64,000 nt of DNA from Trichosphaerium sp. ATCC 40318. Taxonomy: Eukaryota > Discosea > Flabellinia > Trichosidae. Positions within the stretch are counted from its first letter, which is position 1. Each line of letters begins with the position of its first letter. Positions 45,987-58,025 of the stretch are shown piece by piece. Both the position numbers and the translations under genes were made by a program. The notes beneath the pieces are model-generated. The model was not told where the DNA came from and ran no database searches. It saw nothing but the letters and a program-made list of their open reading frames with translations. The stretch spans positions 558,001-622,000 of the forward strand of contig JALMLS010000376.1 in the NCBI GenBank assembly GCA_038496445.1. Direction: 5' to 3'.

Positions 45987-47937
45987 ATGGAGCCAGTGAA
46001 TGCTATTAAACGACGTTGTCATCGTAGACGGCGCTCGAAATCAGCACCAAGTCCGCGTAGTAGTAGAAGAGCGCTAAGAGTTAACGGAATAAGCAATAAA
46101 AGACATAAACCAAAAGCTTTAAACTTTTTTGATATACCTTTGGAAATGATGCTACACGTACGCCAGTGCACGCATCAGACGCGATTCTTAAAGGTTTTTT
46201 ATGCAGATCTTTGAGTTTTTACAGCCCAAGTCATTGGGAAAGTTGGCTCAGACATCAAACTACTGCCGTCTTCTGTGTGAGTCTGATTGGCTATGGAAGC
46301 AAATTACAGCTAACCAATGGCGTGATGCACTTGGACAACAGGATTTGACGTACAAGAGCGTCTATGTGGAGCGTGGTAGGCCTTCTTTTGTTAAATTACA
46401 ATTTTTTTATTTAAAGTTAACGGTTTTTATAGAAGTCCTGTACTATCCTCTCGGGCAATTACTACTCGGAAACGACATGGTACTACTCAAGACACTTTTT
46501 CACGTGCTCAACACTTCCTTTTCTGAGCGCAGGTAACTTGAAGACCTTTTTTTTTTTCAATGTAGTAAAAATCTATTTTAGAGAATTGATGGATGCCTTG
46601 GCATTACTCTTTGAAGCTAATCGCAAAATGCCTTTGATATTACAAAACTGCATAAAAGAGGACCTATCTGCTTCCCAGAATAGCGAAGAAGGTACGTCAC
46701 TAAACTCGAGAAGGTAACTTTTTTTTACAAATTAATAGATGAAGTCTCTTTGTTCTCAAGCAACTCTTTGGGTGGTAATCTTTTTTATTCCTATTCCAAA
46801 ATAGTTTGCCGTGCATACCTTCAAACAGCTATTGGACCAATTGTGCGGTACGCAACATGTCTTGAACAGAATAAAAAATATCACGTGTTGAATGAAGCTT
46901 GACACGTGTTGTTATTAGGGACGTTTGTGAGGATGATTCTCATACGGAACTTGATAGTAGGTATCTTGCTGCGGGTGAAAACCGAGAAGACAACGCAAAA
47001 TATGTCAAAGAGATCCTTCAGGCGTTGTTTGATAACTTGAGAACTCACATCCAGTTGTGTCCAATGTGCGTACTCGAAAACAGCTGTTTTTACCTCACGT
47101 GATTGATGTTTACTCTAAAACTATAGGCAAATACGCGCTCTGGTGTCTCAAGTGACTTGTTTGTGTCGTACCAGCCAAGGGATTGAGGAACAACAACAAG
47201 ATGAAGGAGAAGAAGAAGTTGAACGTAAAGACGAATATAAATACTCTGTAGAAGCGAATTTATTTCTTCTTAAATTCATTCTACCTACAATTATAAAGCC
47301 AGAAGATTATGGATTATGCACTAAAGCGCCTTCATTAAGAACAAGAAGAAAACTTATTGTCATAGCAAAGTGTGTTGCTAATATAGCAAACGAACAGCCT
47401 TTTTTGGATGTTGAACCAGATTTTAAAATAATGGATTCTTTCATCACATCAGGACCTGCTGTCACAGCCAAGAGACTATTTTTAAAAGAGCTAGGTGTAC
47501 GCTGAAACAAAATATATAACCCTTAAATTTTTTACTCACACGTGTTCGTGTAGGCAGTAAATACATTGAGTGATACATACGCATCACCATTAGATTTTAC
47601 GGACTTTGTTAAGTCTCTTCATACAATTGTTAAGTACATCAAAACTTCTTTACCTGATATACAATCAACTTTACACTATGCTTGGTACGTCTACTTATTA
47701 TATAAAAATAAGTTGTTTGTGTTTGCTGACTTTTTTTGGAACAGGTGTGGAGATGTTCAAGAGTTACCTAGTGATAGCATTGAAGTATATGAAAAACTTT
47801 CCGCCGAAATGCAAATGCTTGAGACTGTATTGAATCAAAAGTTCCCAGATGGAACTCAAAATACAGTAGTCAACCCTAGATGTGGTCGCAGTTGCGGTTA
47901 TTTCGCTAGTATGCTTGTATGCGGAATCCAAAGCTAA
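45987..47937 (+). CDS. F-box protein fused to a RasGAP-like domain lacking the arginine finger
   Basis: The N-terminus is basic (RRCHRRRRSKSAPSPRSSRR). An F-box spans the first splice: 'ALNFFDIPLEMMLH' joins 'IFEFLQPKSLGKLAQTS', then 'CESDWLWKQITANQW'. From about 46.6 kb a RasGAP fold appears: 'LMDALALLFEANRKMPLI', 'SLFSSNSLG' (canonical LFRGNSLA), 'AYLQTAIGPIVRDVCEDD', 'ILQALFDNLRTHIQLCP', and 'LFLLKFILPTIIKPEDYGL' (canonical FLRFICPAIVSPE), 'RRKLIVIAKCVANIANEQPF'. The finger arginine is Ser and the FLR arginine is Lys, so GAP catalysis is unlikely. It more likely binds a Ras-type GTPase as substrate-recognition module of an SCF ligase; that is inference. Seven or eight short introns interrupt it, several containing CACGTG. 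Confidence 0.78.
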
Positions 47938-48298
47938 AAAAAACAAACAATGTATGATAAATAAAAAAACTCTTTAAACCAACATTGCAAGTACAGTCTC
48001 AATAGCGATTCTTGTATGACGAACTTGCAATTAACATAAATGCATGAGGGTATTCACAATAACTTTCAACATTTAAAATAGTTCCTATGATGTCATCACG
48101 TGATCATTGTTTCGCTGAAATATACTAGCGCGGTTTTCTTTCGTGAGGTCCGCGAAATGATTTTTGTAGGTTCATAAACGCTAAATATAACATTGTCAGT
48201 GTGTGCAAAGGCGATTCCTAACATGAGCGATTTTTCTTAGTCTACATTTTATTTACACGTCTATGAATACACTGTACATTTTTCTCCTTGCGCGGACA
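47938..48298. other. convergent intergenic region
   Basis: No gene was recognised between the stop at 47937 and the EF-hand gene end at 48299. TCACGTGA occurs at 48096-48103. Confidence 0.45.
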
Positions 48299-48671
48299 TT
48301 ACAGAGGAGCTTCTTTTAGGAAATCCCAAAACTCTGTGAAGCTGATTTTGTTGTCTTTGTTTGTGTCCATCAGTTCAACGTAAGCTTCTACGTATTCTTT
48401 CATAGGTATACCGTTCAAAAGCTAAACGCAAAACGTTAACGTCATATACTTCCGATGGAAAAACTCTACAAATACTTACGTCGGCGGTTTTTTTATGCGA
48501 TAGCTCAGCTGCGATCTCAATAAGGTCTATGGCGAACTTTTTAGCTTCCTTTCTGTCAATATAGCCATTTTTGTCTCTATCGTAAGCAGAAAAGGCCTGA
48601 TGTGCCCTATCCTCGCTGTCATGATCTTCTAGTAGTTTTTTAAGTCTTTTCTTTGTCGAGACGCAACCCAT
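48299..48671 (-). CDS. myristoylation-type EF-hand calcium-binding protein, 104 aa
   Basis: There are two exons, 48671-48480 and 48421-48299, joined by a GTAAGT..TTAG intron of 58 nt that keeps frame and gives 104 residues. The N-terminus MGCVSTKK has Gly-2 for myristoylation and Cys-3 for palmitoylation. Two canonical EF-hand loops are seen: DRDKNGYIDRKE and DTNKDNKISFTE, both with all ligand positions filled. The first exon read straight through would hide the second EF-hand. Small dually acylated EF-hand proteins act as calcium-dependent switches at membranes. No further domain is present, so the partner is unknown. Confidence 0.85.
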
Positions 48672-49172
48672 TTGTTATCTGTGAAAAAGTGAAATTGAAA
48701 ACCAATTTTGTACCTTTGCCCATTAACTTAACTGTCGGAAAATCCTCATGAACACGGCTCGTACTCGGTTTTCACCATTTCATAGTCAGTATAGACAATA
48801 TTCAGCGTTTACGGGTTTTTTGGAGCATTTTTGTGGGAAACCCAATTCTCGAAAGTGCAGGAGATTTTAGGGGAAACTTGAAGTCTGATTCTTCATAGAA
48901 TTATCATAGATATACAAACACGACATAAAGGCGTCGGGAAATTTCTAGTGACTTCGAGAACTTCTTTTACCCAGAAGCTCAATTCACACGTTGGTGAGTG
49001 AATTTTAGCGAAATTTCCGTCACAAATTTTATTTGCGCGACCTAGTAAAGTCTCGCTCGTTGTGGTCCCGATGGTTATACGTAGACATAGTTTACAGTGT
49101 TGTTTTGAATAGAACACAAAACAGTAATGTCATCTTTTTTTTGTAAAATTGTTTCTGAGTGTATTTATTTCA
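48672..49172. other. intergenic, no gene recognised
   Basis: A 74-codon minus frame (48893-49117) has no motif and is probably chance. The left part should hold the EF-hand gene promoter. Confidence 0.4.
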
Positions 49173-52100
49173 TTACAGCAATGAAAGTACAGCAATGATA
49201 ACGCTGGATACGCCAGCTAGTAATACATAACCTCCACTAGTATTAGAATTCTGTACTGGTGCCACTGGCATTGAGGTTGGGCTCTCAGCCTGGGTTAAGC
49301 TTACCTAGCAGAAAGAGTAAGAAAAAAAACCAAAATAACTGCAAAGCCAATAATCGTACCACTTGCAGAGTTGAATCGTTAATTTCATTTGCTAGAACTG
49401 CAGTAGCATCAGAACTTCCAACAAATGTTATTACTTTTTGAGCGTCTTGTGCATCAAAAATAACATCATAAGATGTTTGTTGTTCAATACTTCTCTTTGA
49501 AATACGTATAATGATTACAGGAGGGAGAGCGCTGTTTGTTACTGTCTGCCAAGCTAATATAATAGCTTCTATTTCAGATAGTGTAAGTGGACGTGACACA
49601 ATAAACACTATAGTGATGTTCATAGGTGCAGTAGGTGCAGTTGTCGTTGGTGGTACACTTTGAGTAGGTGCGCTTGTGGTTGGTACAGTAGGTGCAGTTG
49701 TAGTCGGCACAATAGGTGCAGTTGTGGTTGGTGGCACATTCTGGGTAGGTGCAGTTGTGGTTGGCACACTTGGTACAGTAGGTGCAGTTGTAGTCGGCAT
49801 AGTCGGCATAGTAGGTGCAGTTGTCGTTGGTGGCACATTCTGGGTAGGTGCAGTTGTCGTTGGTGGCACATCTTGGGTAGGTGCATTTGTGGTAGGTGGC
49901 AAGCTGGTAGGTGGTAAAGTACCATTTTGGCAAGTACTATTTTCGACTAGCAGAAATACGTAAGCATTGACTAGTAAAACAAGATACAAAATCCATTTCA
50001 AAAAAAAAAAAGAAATAGTACCTGGGTCAAGTTGGCAGCCAAGTGGTAATCCAGGTGTTGTTTCTGTGCGAGAAGAATTACAAGAAGCTACCAAACAGTC
50101 CTCGTTGGGACTGACACACAGATGGGCAACGCTTCTGGCTACACAACCCTGTGCAGGAATACATGTCTTGAGAAGACACGGATCGTTGTTTACACATGCA
50201 TTAGCCTCTGCATTAACAACTTTAGCGATATGTATATAACTTCGGGGACGTACCAGCAGACGGTTGGTGCATGCACTCAGGACCGTTAGAATCGTAGGAG
50301 CCATCGTTTAGTAAAGTCGGAAGAACATTGATACCATTATCTGGATTGACACATACTGAATCTGTACATAGGTTGTCATCTTCACATTGGCTTTTTCCGT
50401 TTATTGCAGGATTTGGGGTACTTGTGCAGCCGACAAACCCAGAAGTACAGGTATCAGCTGTGCATGGGTTTCCGTCATTACAGCTTGTGGGGCATTGGCA
50501 AGAACCTGTTACATCACAAAAGCCGTTACAGTTGTTGCATTCAAAAGGTCCCAATGCCCTATTAAAGATATTTTGCGTGAGAGTATCCAATTGACTAGCA
50601 GAACCAACTGAAAAGACATTTGACATTTGGCCTTGAGCAACGGCTAGCAAATCTCCCTGACTCACTTGTGGTAGACCGTTCGTGCCAATAAGACCGATTG
50701 CAATAGGAGTTGCGCCAGTTGCAACAGTGTACTCTAAACATTGTCACGTTTTCATGAAGTATAAGTGAGGTACCTGACATAAGTTCTAGGTAAGGGCGGG
50801 TAGCAGGCATTCCGACAGCATTGTCTACAAGGCCAAAGTATTTCGCAACTAGGTACTCCGCAGGATTATCCGATGGCCTATTTACAAAGCCATCTGTGAG
50901 AACGATAACCACATTTGAAACACCAACTCTTGTTTTAATGTCATTTTGGGATACCTGTCCTTTGACTTGGGATTGTACACATGCTGTGTTATTCTGGCAT
51001 ATTGTTATGTATTTTTCAACATCATATAACATGTTTGCAGCCTCTCTGAGGCCACAACCAATACAGGTAAATCCTACAAAAAAAAGTAAGTTAACTCATT
51101 TTTCAAAAATCCTCAATACCTTGAATAACTTCGTCCTCCAGTACGCCCAAGGCAACAGTTACTTCTGCTGGGCTACTGAAAAATCCAGCTTGAGGGAAAA
51201 GTGGAGAAGCATAGGAGCTGTATGTAACAAAAGCAATACGTGAGTCTTGAGGCCCAATAGTTATTCCGCCAATAAAGTTATTCAACCAAGCAACAACTGT
51301 TAGCCATTCCGACGCAATAGACGCAGATGTATCCAACACTAGAGTATTAACATTAATATGTATATTAAGAGCAACAACAATAGAGAGAATAATAAAAGCA
51401 TACCAAAAGTAATGTCCGCTTGGACGAAAGGTGTACAAGACTGAACGTCAGGGAATGCGGCTGTTGGAGTAATGCCAGCAGGAAATTGGTCGAAATTACC
51501 GCCTGCAATAAATGTACTATCTAATTTAAAGGTCCATGTGGTTCCATCGCCGAATACAATACGACATGGGTCCTGGAATGGTCCTGTTTGTACCCATACG
51601 TCCTTTACTTGCTTTTCGTTTGCCTCAGTTGCACTGCGAGTGTACTTTTTGCATTCTTGATTGGAGGTGGTCATGTCTGGGAACAAAGTCTGTATTGTTT
51701 CGGTTACGCCTGCATCAGCAAATCCGTCTGAGGCAGATATTGAAATGAGCGGAAACGGCCTCGATAAGAAGTATTTCGAGCAGTTGTTCGAGGTTTCATA
51801 GCGATAAAAAGAAAACTAAACGCGTAGTGTTAACTAATGCTGCGTCTTGACAAGTTGCCGTTTAGGTTTTGGTAACCATGAGGAATTGATGCATCCTATG
51901 GTAAGGGTACGCGTCCTCACAGTAACACCGTGGTTTTGTGTGCCATAAAACTGATTTCGTACCTGGTCTTGGATTTCTCGAAGCGAATTAACGTTGGCTG
52001 CAGGGTTTACGTAGTGAAGCGCATACTGAGGCTCATTTTTGTCGTAAACCAAATACGCTGCGTACTCTCCCTAATTTATTGTTAAAATGCTTTTTTACCA

Positions 52101-52326
52101 CCAACAGCTTAGTTTTGAGATAGCCAGTCACACGTTACGAATATTTGAAGAGAGAAATACAATTGTACCAAAATACGTTTTAGTACTAAAACTGCCTTTA
52201 GGATGTACTTACGTTCATTGTGGGGTCATTCGTAATGCTAAGGTACGACTGAAACGTTTGTGTTATCTGTGCGCTGGTTGCTGCAATAAACGCAACAAAC
52301 ACCAAAAGGGCGAGACCGCTTTTCAT
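49173..52326 (-). CDS. GPI-type surface protein with vWA domain, Cys-rich modules and Thr-Ala-Pro stalk
   Basis: The first exon encodes a signal peptide (MKSGLALLVFVAFIAATSAQ). Then follow a Cache/VWA_N-like sensor region ('AAYLVYDKNEPQYALHYV'), and a vWA domain with MIDAS 'LDTSASIASEWL' and 'VVIVLTDGFVNRPS' (about 51.35-50.65 kb). Cys-rich tenascin/Dictyostelium-type modules follow ('CNDGNPCTADTC', 'CEDDNLCTDSVC', 'CVNNDPCLLKTC'). Next is a Thr/Pro/Ala stalk with repeated 'PPTTTAPT' (about 49.92-49.62 kb), then a small folded segment, and a last exon 'PVAPVQNSNTSGGYVLLAG' plus hydrophobic tail ending at 49173, found by splicing out the read-through near 49.30 kb. This is a surface adhesion-type layout. 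About ten introns. The ligand is unknown. Confidence 0.75.
49620..49925 (-). repeat. in-frame Thr-Ala-Pro stalk repeat
   Basis: An imperfect coding repeat of 24-45 nt units built from GTAGGTGCAGTTGT and GGTGGCACA (plus strand). It encodes PPTTTAPT-type units. It would be O-glycosylated and extended. Length is likely polymorphic by slippage. Confidence 0.75.
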
Positions 52327-52937
52327 TTCGTAAAAGATGTGAGAAAATGTTACTACCTAAAATGCTTACTTAGCTTTTTTCAACAAGGAAAGAACTTCCT
52401 TAAAAAGCTCTTTGTATTCCGCTTGATTAAACGTATTAGATGTTAGTCAGTAACCCTTCAGTCGTAGGAATGTGTACTAGCGGTGCCATTTGAAGAAGTT
52501 CCACTAGAGATAATTAATGTAAAGAATAAATTCCGATAAAAAGTGCGTTCGGTAAAAATTGTTCCTGACATCGCCTCTTCATCCAAACATTTGGCTAATA
52601 CACCAAGCCAGGCATTTTTGGAGTGCAACTAGTAACCAATTTATACCATTGTTGACAACGATGCTGGGAGCGCAAGCATGCATACAGTAGAAATGTAAAA
52701 CTAGCTACTAGTTTAGTAAAGCCAAACTCGAAATATCTAACACTAAATGTCTTTGTTTTGTACGTGTACTGAGTCAAGTCTCACTTTACTAAAACTCGAA
52801 TCCCTAGTTCCTTTTGGTAGTCATTTAAGCAAAGGTAGATTTCCCTGGATTGTAAACTGTATTGGGTTTTGTCAACACGTGTCCAAAGCTACAAGATTGT
52901 TTTATTACAAAAAGTTGTTTTTCTGTTCATTTAGTTG
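52327..52937. other. intergenic, no gene recognised
   Basis: Only frames under 65 codons lie here apart from an antisense frame overlapping the neighbour's first exon. The promoter of the vWA surface gene presumably lies here. Confidence 0.4.
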
Positions 52938-53849
52938 TTAGGTAAAAACTGAAAAACCTTTGGTTTGCTTTCCTACTGAGCATTTCCAACATCTAGTGGT
53001 AGGTAAATCTTTTGTTCTACCCCATCTTGTTGTATATTTTTCAGTCGTTGATCTTGAACAGTCTACATACTTTGAACCGCATAGAGGGCAAGTAAAAGTG
53101 TGCTCTACAAAAATCACATGTAAGTGTTCAGGTACATCTGTTAATGACCCTTTGGTGTCAATAACCCTAGAAGCACATATGTCCTGAAGACTAGGCATAT
53201 TCTTCTCGTCACTGAAAATAACTTCACCTTGGAGAAGATTATCCCAAGCTTTTCTCCATGTCTTCTCTGTGACCTTAAGTACAGCAACATTTTCAAATCC
53301 AACAATTTTTACAACAAAGACAAACCCGCTGTGTGAAAAAATCGCTTGCTCTATACAACCCTGCCCATCGCTCTCTAAGAATGGTTCATCTTTAGTTCCA
53401 AAAGGTATCTGGAAACAGTTACCACATGCAGCAACGTAGCTACAAATCGTGTCCATTATAAACAAGGCAGTAAACGTGCCGTGTTTAATTGTTGAGATGT
53501 GAAGCAGTAATTGTGGTTTATCTGTCCATCCACCCGTTCTCCTGTATGTAAATGATAGTGTAACGTCAGTTGAGACTGCAAACTCATCTGAGGCTAATTT
53601 TTGGGCTTTCTGCTTAAGTATTTCGTCCAAGTCTACTCCGTCCTTTGCAAACATACTGCCGGGGTAGGTAAGTTTCTCTGGCGGTGGTTGAAAGGAAAAG
53701 AACTCTCTTTCGAAGAACCTCTTCGGATTTTTAACTTGTTTTGTCTTCCAACGCTCTTCTATGTTCTTTGCGATTGGATAGAAGATCGGATGCGTTTGTT
53801 TAGATAATTGTGAGAACCACACCAATTGATCGTCTTCTGATTTCTCCAT
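52938..53849 (-). CDS. intronless protein with C-terminal Cys4 zinc cluster, 303 aa
   Basis: A single uninterrupted frame starts MEKSEDDQLVWFSQLSKQTH and ends KQTKGFSVFT. Residues ~95-200 are beta-rich ('VTLSFTYRRTGGWTDKPQ', 'LLLHISTIKHGTFTALFI'). The C-terminus has a paired-cysteine site 'FTCPLCGSKYVDC' and 'TTRCWKCSVGK' with a Tyr/Thr-rich linker between, likely to bind one zinc. No family was recognised and no signal peptide or membrane segment is seen. The lack of introns is unusual for this window and is shared with the F-box/MORN gene, so retroposition or acquisition is possible. The zinc site suggests nucleic-acid or protein binding. Confidence 0.7.
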   Translation of the reverse strand: MEKSEDDQLVWFSQLSKQTHPIFYPIAKNIEERWKTKQVKNPKRFFEREFFSFQPPPEKLTYPGSMFAKDGVDLDEILKQKAQKLASDEFAVSTDVTLSFTYRRTGGWTDKPQLLLHISTIKHGTFTALFIMDTICSYVAACGNCFQIPFGTKDEPFLESDGQGCIEQAIFSHSGFVFVVKIVGFENVAVLKVTEKTWRKAWDNLLQGEVIFSDEKNMPSLQDICASRVIDTKGSLTDVPEHLHVIFVEHTFTCPLCGSKYVDCSRSTTEKYTTRWGRTKDLPTTRCWKCSVGKQTKGFSVFT

Positions 53850-54041
53850 ACGTGTAGATGTAGTATTTCGCGCTCGTATGCTTGCCTTGCAAACTTATTT
53901 AAGAACGCTGGAGGTCAAACTCCTACTTTCTTTGACTTTCGCTCTAAAAGTAGAGACCAACCAAAAGTTTTGTAATGTAACTGCAATTGTTGGCTCTAAT
54001 AGAAATGAAAAGCAAGGTGGTTGCTGAACATTGCGTTTATT

Positions 54042-57000
54042 CTATGGACTTATTCTTCTAATACAAGGCGGCAATACTGGTCTTGCTGTAATAACAAGTT
54101 GATTATTCGTCACTCTTTGAACAACAGAACGGAACATTGTTTCATCAAATTGAAGTGAAGAAAAGCCAGTCGAGATTGTCCCTCCTGATGAACAATCAAC
54201 AATTGTGTATGTTGTTGTTTTACGAGGTCTGTTCATTGATACAATGTTTAAAGGGCCATCTAAAGTCGCTGAATCACCTATAAACACATGTTATGAATAT
54301 CTCTCACTGCTAGTTGTTGATAAAAAGAAGAATAAAAGTGGAATATGTAAAATAAGTTTGATTGCATTTATGATCGTACTACATGTGACTCTCCCTGCAT
54401 TGCCACTGTCGATAGTCACAGTGAACAGCCCAGTTTGAATATAAGATGGTACTATGACATTAGCAGTGGATACCAGAATGAGGTTTCCATTGTTTTCAAT
54501 AACACCATTGCCACTCACTTGTGTAGTGCCTTGTACCATCATTGTCCCTTGAATAATAATTCTGGATTCATTTGGACCTGCGTCAATTGTAAAATCTGGA
54601 AGAATCTCCGCTAATGCCTTGTAGAGGGTTAATTCACAAAAGGTTTAAAGACAGTTTTTGAATCTTACTGATGAAAGGATTGTGATAATCACACTGTCAA
54701 ATATCGCCTGTGTTTCGAACAATGCAAACGATGTTACAGTCATCTAGACTTACGGTAAGTGAGATTTGAATATGGAAGGTGTGTACTTGAGAGGTGCTTG
54801 TGGTGCCACCAATAAATATGATTGATCCAACTGTAAAGTCAGTTGACACTTGTCCACTTGTCATTGATATTCTTGAAAATGTTGGTGTATTTGGAAATGA
54901 TACAGTAGCTCCATCGATATCAAGTACAGCATCAGCACCGTTCCAAGGATCATTACCCCTTCATAATTATGTTAGAACTAAATATTCACTGTACATTTAT
55001 CAAAAACAATACATACTCTATGCTTACAACACCGGAGACACAACGGATGATAGAATTACTTCTGGCATTATGTTTATATTCTGAGGAATGTTTACCGTGT
55101 TACCATCTCCAAAAGTTGTAAAAAATCAAAGTTCTTAGACAGTTAAACTACTTACTATCAAAGTCTATGACAAGACTAGCTCTTGATTCAAGTACTACAA
55201 CTGGCAAAGTTGGCGTAGGTTGTACATCCTATAAATGTTACAAACAAAGCCTCAAACAAGAACATACCTCTATTGTAAGACTACCACTATCTTTAACATC
55301 ATAGGTGCCACTTGTCAGCATACCGGCTCTGAACTCTCCATCAGGTAAGATTATAGTTACAAAAAGAAGAGATGCCATTGATGTAAATGTACAAGAACCT
55401 CTACAGATACGATGTTATTCAATAGTACAACATCGACAACAATAGTAAAAAGTGTGTACTAGGTACCTCAAAGAATAATCAGTTGCCGCAATCAATGAAA
55501 CTTGGCTGCACTGATTTGCATTGTTGAAAGTGACTATGATACCATTTGACATCATTTGTATTGGAACATTTGTTAGTGGACCATTAAATTCTACATCATC
55601 AAACAGCTCTACTCCACCTTCGATAACAGTTAGCCACGTAGTTTTTTACAATGAATAAAAGATACCTGGACCAGTGATACCACCGCTTATAATCCATGTA
55701 GATCCACGGACTACATCTTCAGACAACGATAAAATGGAATTTAGTGAGATTGATACTTGACCTGTGATAAAGCTTGGTGATGAATAAGGTGATAAAATGA
55801 GGTCTCCTTTGTTATGTGTTAGTCATTTAATGGTTCAAAGGAATGAAATCACGTTACCAACATTGCATTGAATGTTTTCTACCTCAATTCTAAAGTATTC
55901 GTTATTGATGAACGCAAAAAATACAAAAGATCTAATCTGAAAAGGGAAGAGACCTGTTTTTATAATATTTCGAACAACAATCTTGGTAGGTATGTCAGGC
56001 GCTGAAAATGGAACAAGCTGAGCCCGCGTTCCCGAGCCGCTATGATAAAAGTTAGCACCAGCTGTATTGCAACAAATCAAACAAACATTATTCTGCAATA
56101 CCTTGATGCAGCTACCTCAATGGTTGTAAATCTGAATACTGCTTCTGAACCAAATATACCTGGTCCTCCTGGACTATGTACTAAATCCACGTTTATTATC
56201 CTAAACAATACATTAGGTGTAGGAGAAATACAATATTTCACTTCAAAAATAAAAACGTACTGAGGACCAATTTTAAAGAGAGAAACATCACACCTTGGTG
56301 CCTCCAAAATAAATTGCTAATAATACATTGGACGAATTGATTGTGCATATTATAGCAAGTGAGTGGACGTACTTGGTCAGTCATACCTGAAATATCAATA
56401 CAAGCAGCATTAAATGACTGGTCATTTACCCATGTTATCTTATTGTCGAAGAAACCTTTGCAAATGAATTTAACACGTTCAATGGATCCAGGTGTTGCTC
56501 CATTTATAGTAATATCGCTTGAATCAAGAGTTATAATTGGACAAGAGTCAACACCTAAAAAAGTAAATGCCTATCACTTTTACGTAACATTGAACATACT
56601 TGCATCGAGTTGTCCCCATTGATCTAAAATAACTCCAACCACAATTGGATCTTCCGGTTGGTTTACTTGGGTAGCACAATCTTCAAATGCAACAATTTCT
56701 TGAGGTGCTCCTGTTGGTACACCAGAATTTTGACATTCACTTTTAAGAACAAAAGTAAACAAAGAAACAAACCATAGACATCATACGGGCCTGAGCATAA
56801 CCAATTGTTTGGCTCTCTAAAATCCACGCTTACAGAGCCTATGTAAAAATAGCAAAAGTACTTTTGTTCGAGAATTGCCATGTTTTGAAAGAAAAAAAAA
56901 CTGTTGAGCAAAACGATCTGCCTACCTTTCCACGTATATGTAGTTTGCGTTGACACTGCATTAAAGAGGCCTATATCTCATTGGTGAGATCTATTCAATT

Positions 57001-57050
57001 ACAATTTAGACAAACCTATGAGGAAGAACAGTACTCTGATCTGTACGCAT
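54042..57050 (-). CDS. large beta-rich surface protein (multi-exon, start approximate)
   Basis: A hydrophobic leader (IRVLFFLIGLFNAVSTQ) is formed across a 45-nt intron at about 56.97-57.02 kb. The first ATG exon was not fixed. Exons then give 'VDFREPNNWLCSGPYDVYG', 'IVVGVILDQWGQLDAS' and 'DSCPIITLDSSDITINGATP', and many short repeated beta strands such as 'GTTQVSGNGVIENNGNLILV', 'ADAVLDIDGATVSFPN' and 'STATLDGPLNIVSMNR'. These are reminiscent of parallel beta-helix adhesins. The last exon ends CIRRISP at 54042. No catalytic residues were recognised. About twelve short introns. The layout suggests a secreted or surface structural protein; exact exons are unresolved. Confidence 0.5.
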
Positions 57051-58025
57051 AATAAGCAACAAAAACAAAGGATTAGTTCCAATCAAAACAAAATAAATCA
57101 GCTTTATATATGTACATTAGAAACAATCATTGTATGGGCTATAGATGTGTTGAATTATTGCTGCGTTAGAAATGTCACCTTGCGTGAGCCTCTCAATATT
57201 CAGATAACAATTATGGACTCCACACATAGCGCTACATGTCGATGTGTATCGCACGTGTATGTAATGTTTTGGCTAAAGCCTTGACCTATGTCATGGCTAT
57301 TTACATACCTCAATTTAATTGTCTCTTCATCCTTTAAATGAATTCTGTTCTAAGAGATTTGCATATTTACTACAAAGACTAAACAGCAACCTCAAAGATC
57401 AAATCAAGCTTGTCTTAATTTTATCAAAAAATAGTTTTGATACCATAGTTTACTCGGGTTTGCACAACCGTTCACGACAACTAGATGGCTACTTCTCATG
57501 TCAAGACTTGTTCACGTAGTTTACAGATAACGACGAATTAACTTTCCTGAGAGACACGCACCGTTGTTTTTCTGTTACAATACCTGAGCAGCCAATACGT
57601 AAGTGTTTGTAGTTTATTACATACTTTAGAGCCGTAAGGATGCACTTGGAAGTGTATCCTACATAGGTCACTGGTAGACAACTTTAACGTTCAACTCAGA
57701 GCTCGTTGCGCAGACTGCGTAAGTGCCACATTCTGGTTTTCCGTTGCCAACAAGGTTCAATTCTTGCGGGGTTCAGGTGAAGTAGAGATGTGGAATCCCA
57801 AAAACACAAGGAATACATGAGAGATTCTCAAAAAAGAAGGATAAGTCAACTCCTACTATGAATTAGCCAGCTACGCGTAGCGTACTTGAATAAACGCAGT
57901 CTACAGACGCCAATAAGATGGGTTTTAACGCCAGGTATCGAAATGTTCGAATTAAGCAATTGTGGCTCCTTATTTTAAACTCGGGGCAAAATTAGTCACA
58001 TACCGGCATAGTTGCACCTCATCTA
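57051..58025. other. intergenic, no gene recognised
   Basis: Plus-strand frames at 57018-57284 and 57319-57519 show no recognisable motif. The stretch may contain the missing first exon of the beta-rich gene (-) and the promoter of the next gene (+). Confidence 0.35.

Noticed and set aside
49285-49320. C-terminus LLGKLNPG for the vWA surface protein
   Set aside because: It is intron read-through. Splicing gives a normal serine-rich segment and hydrophobic GPI-type tail.
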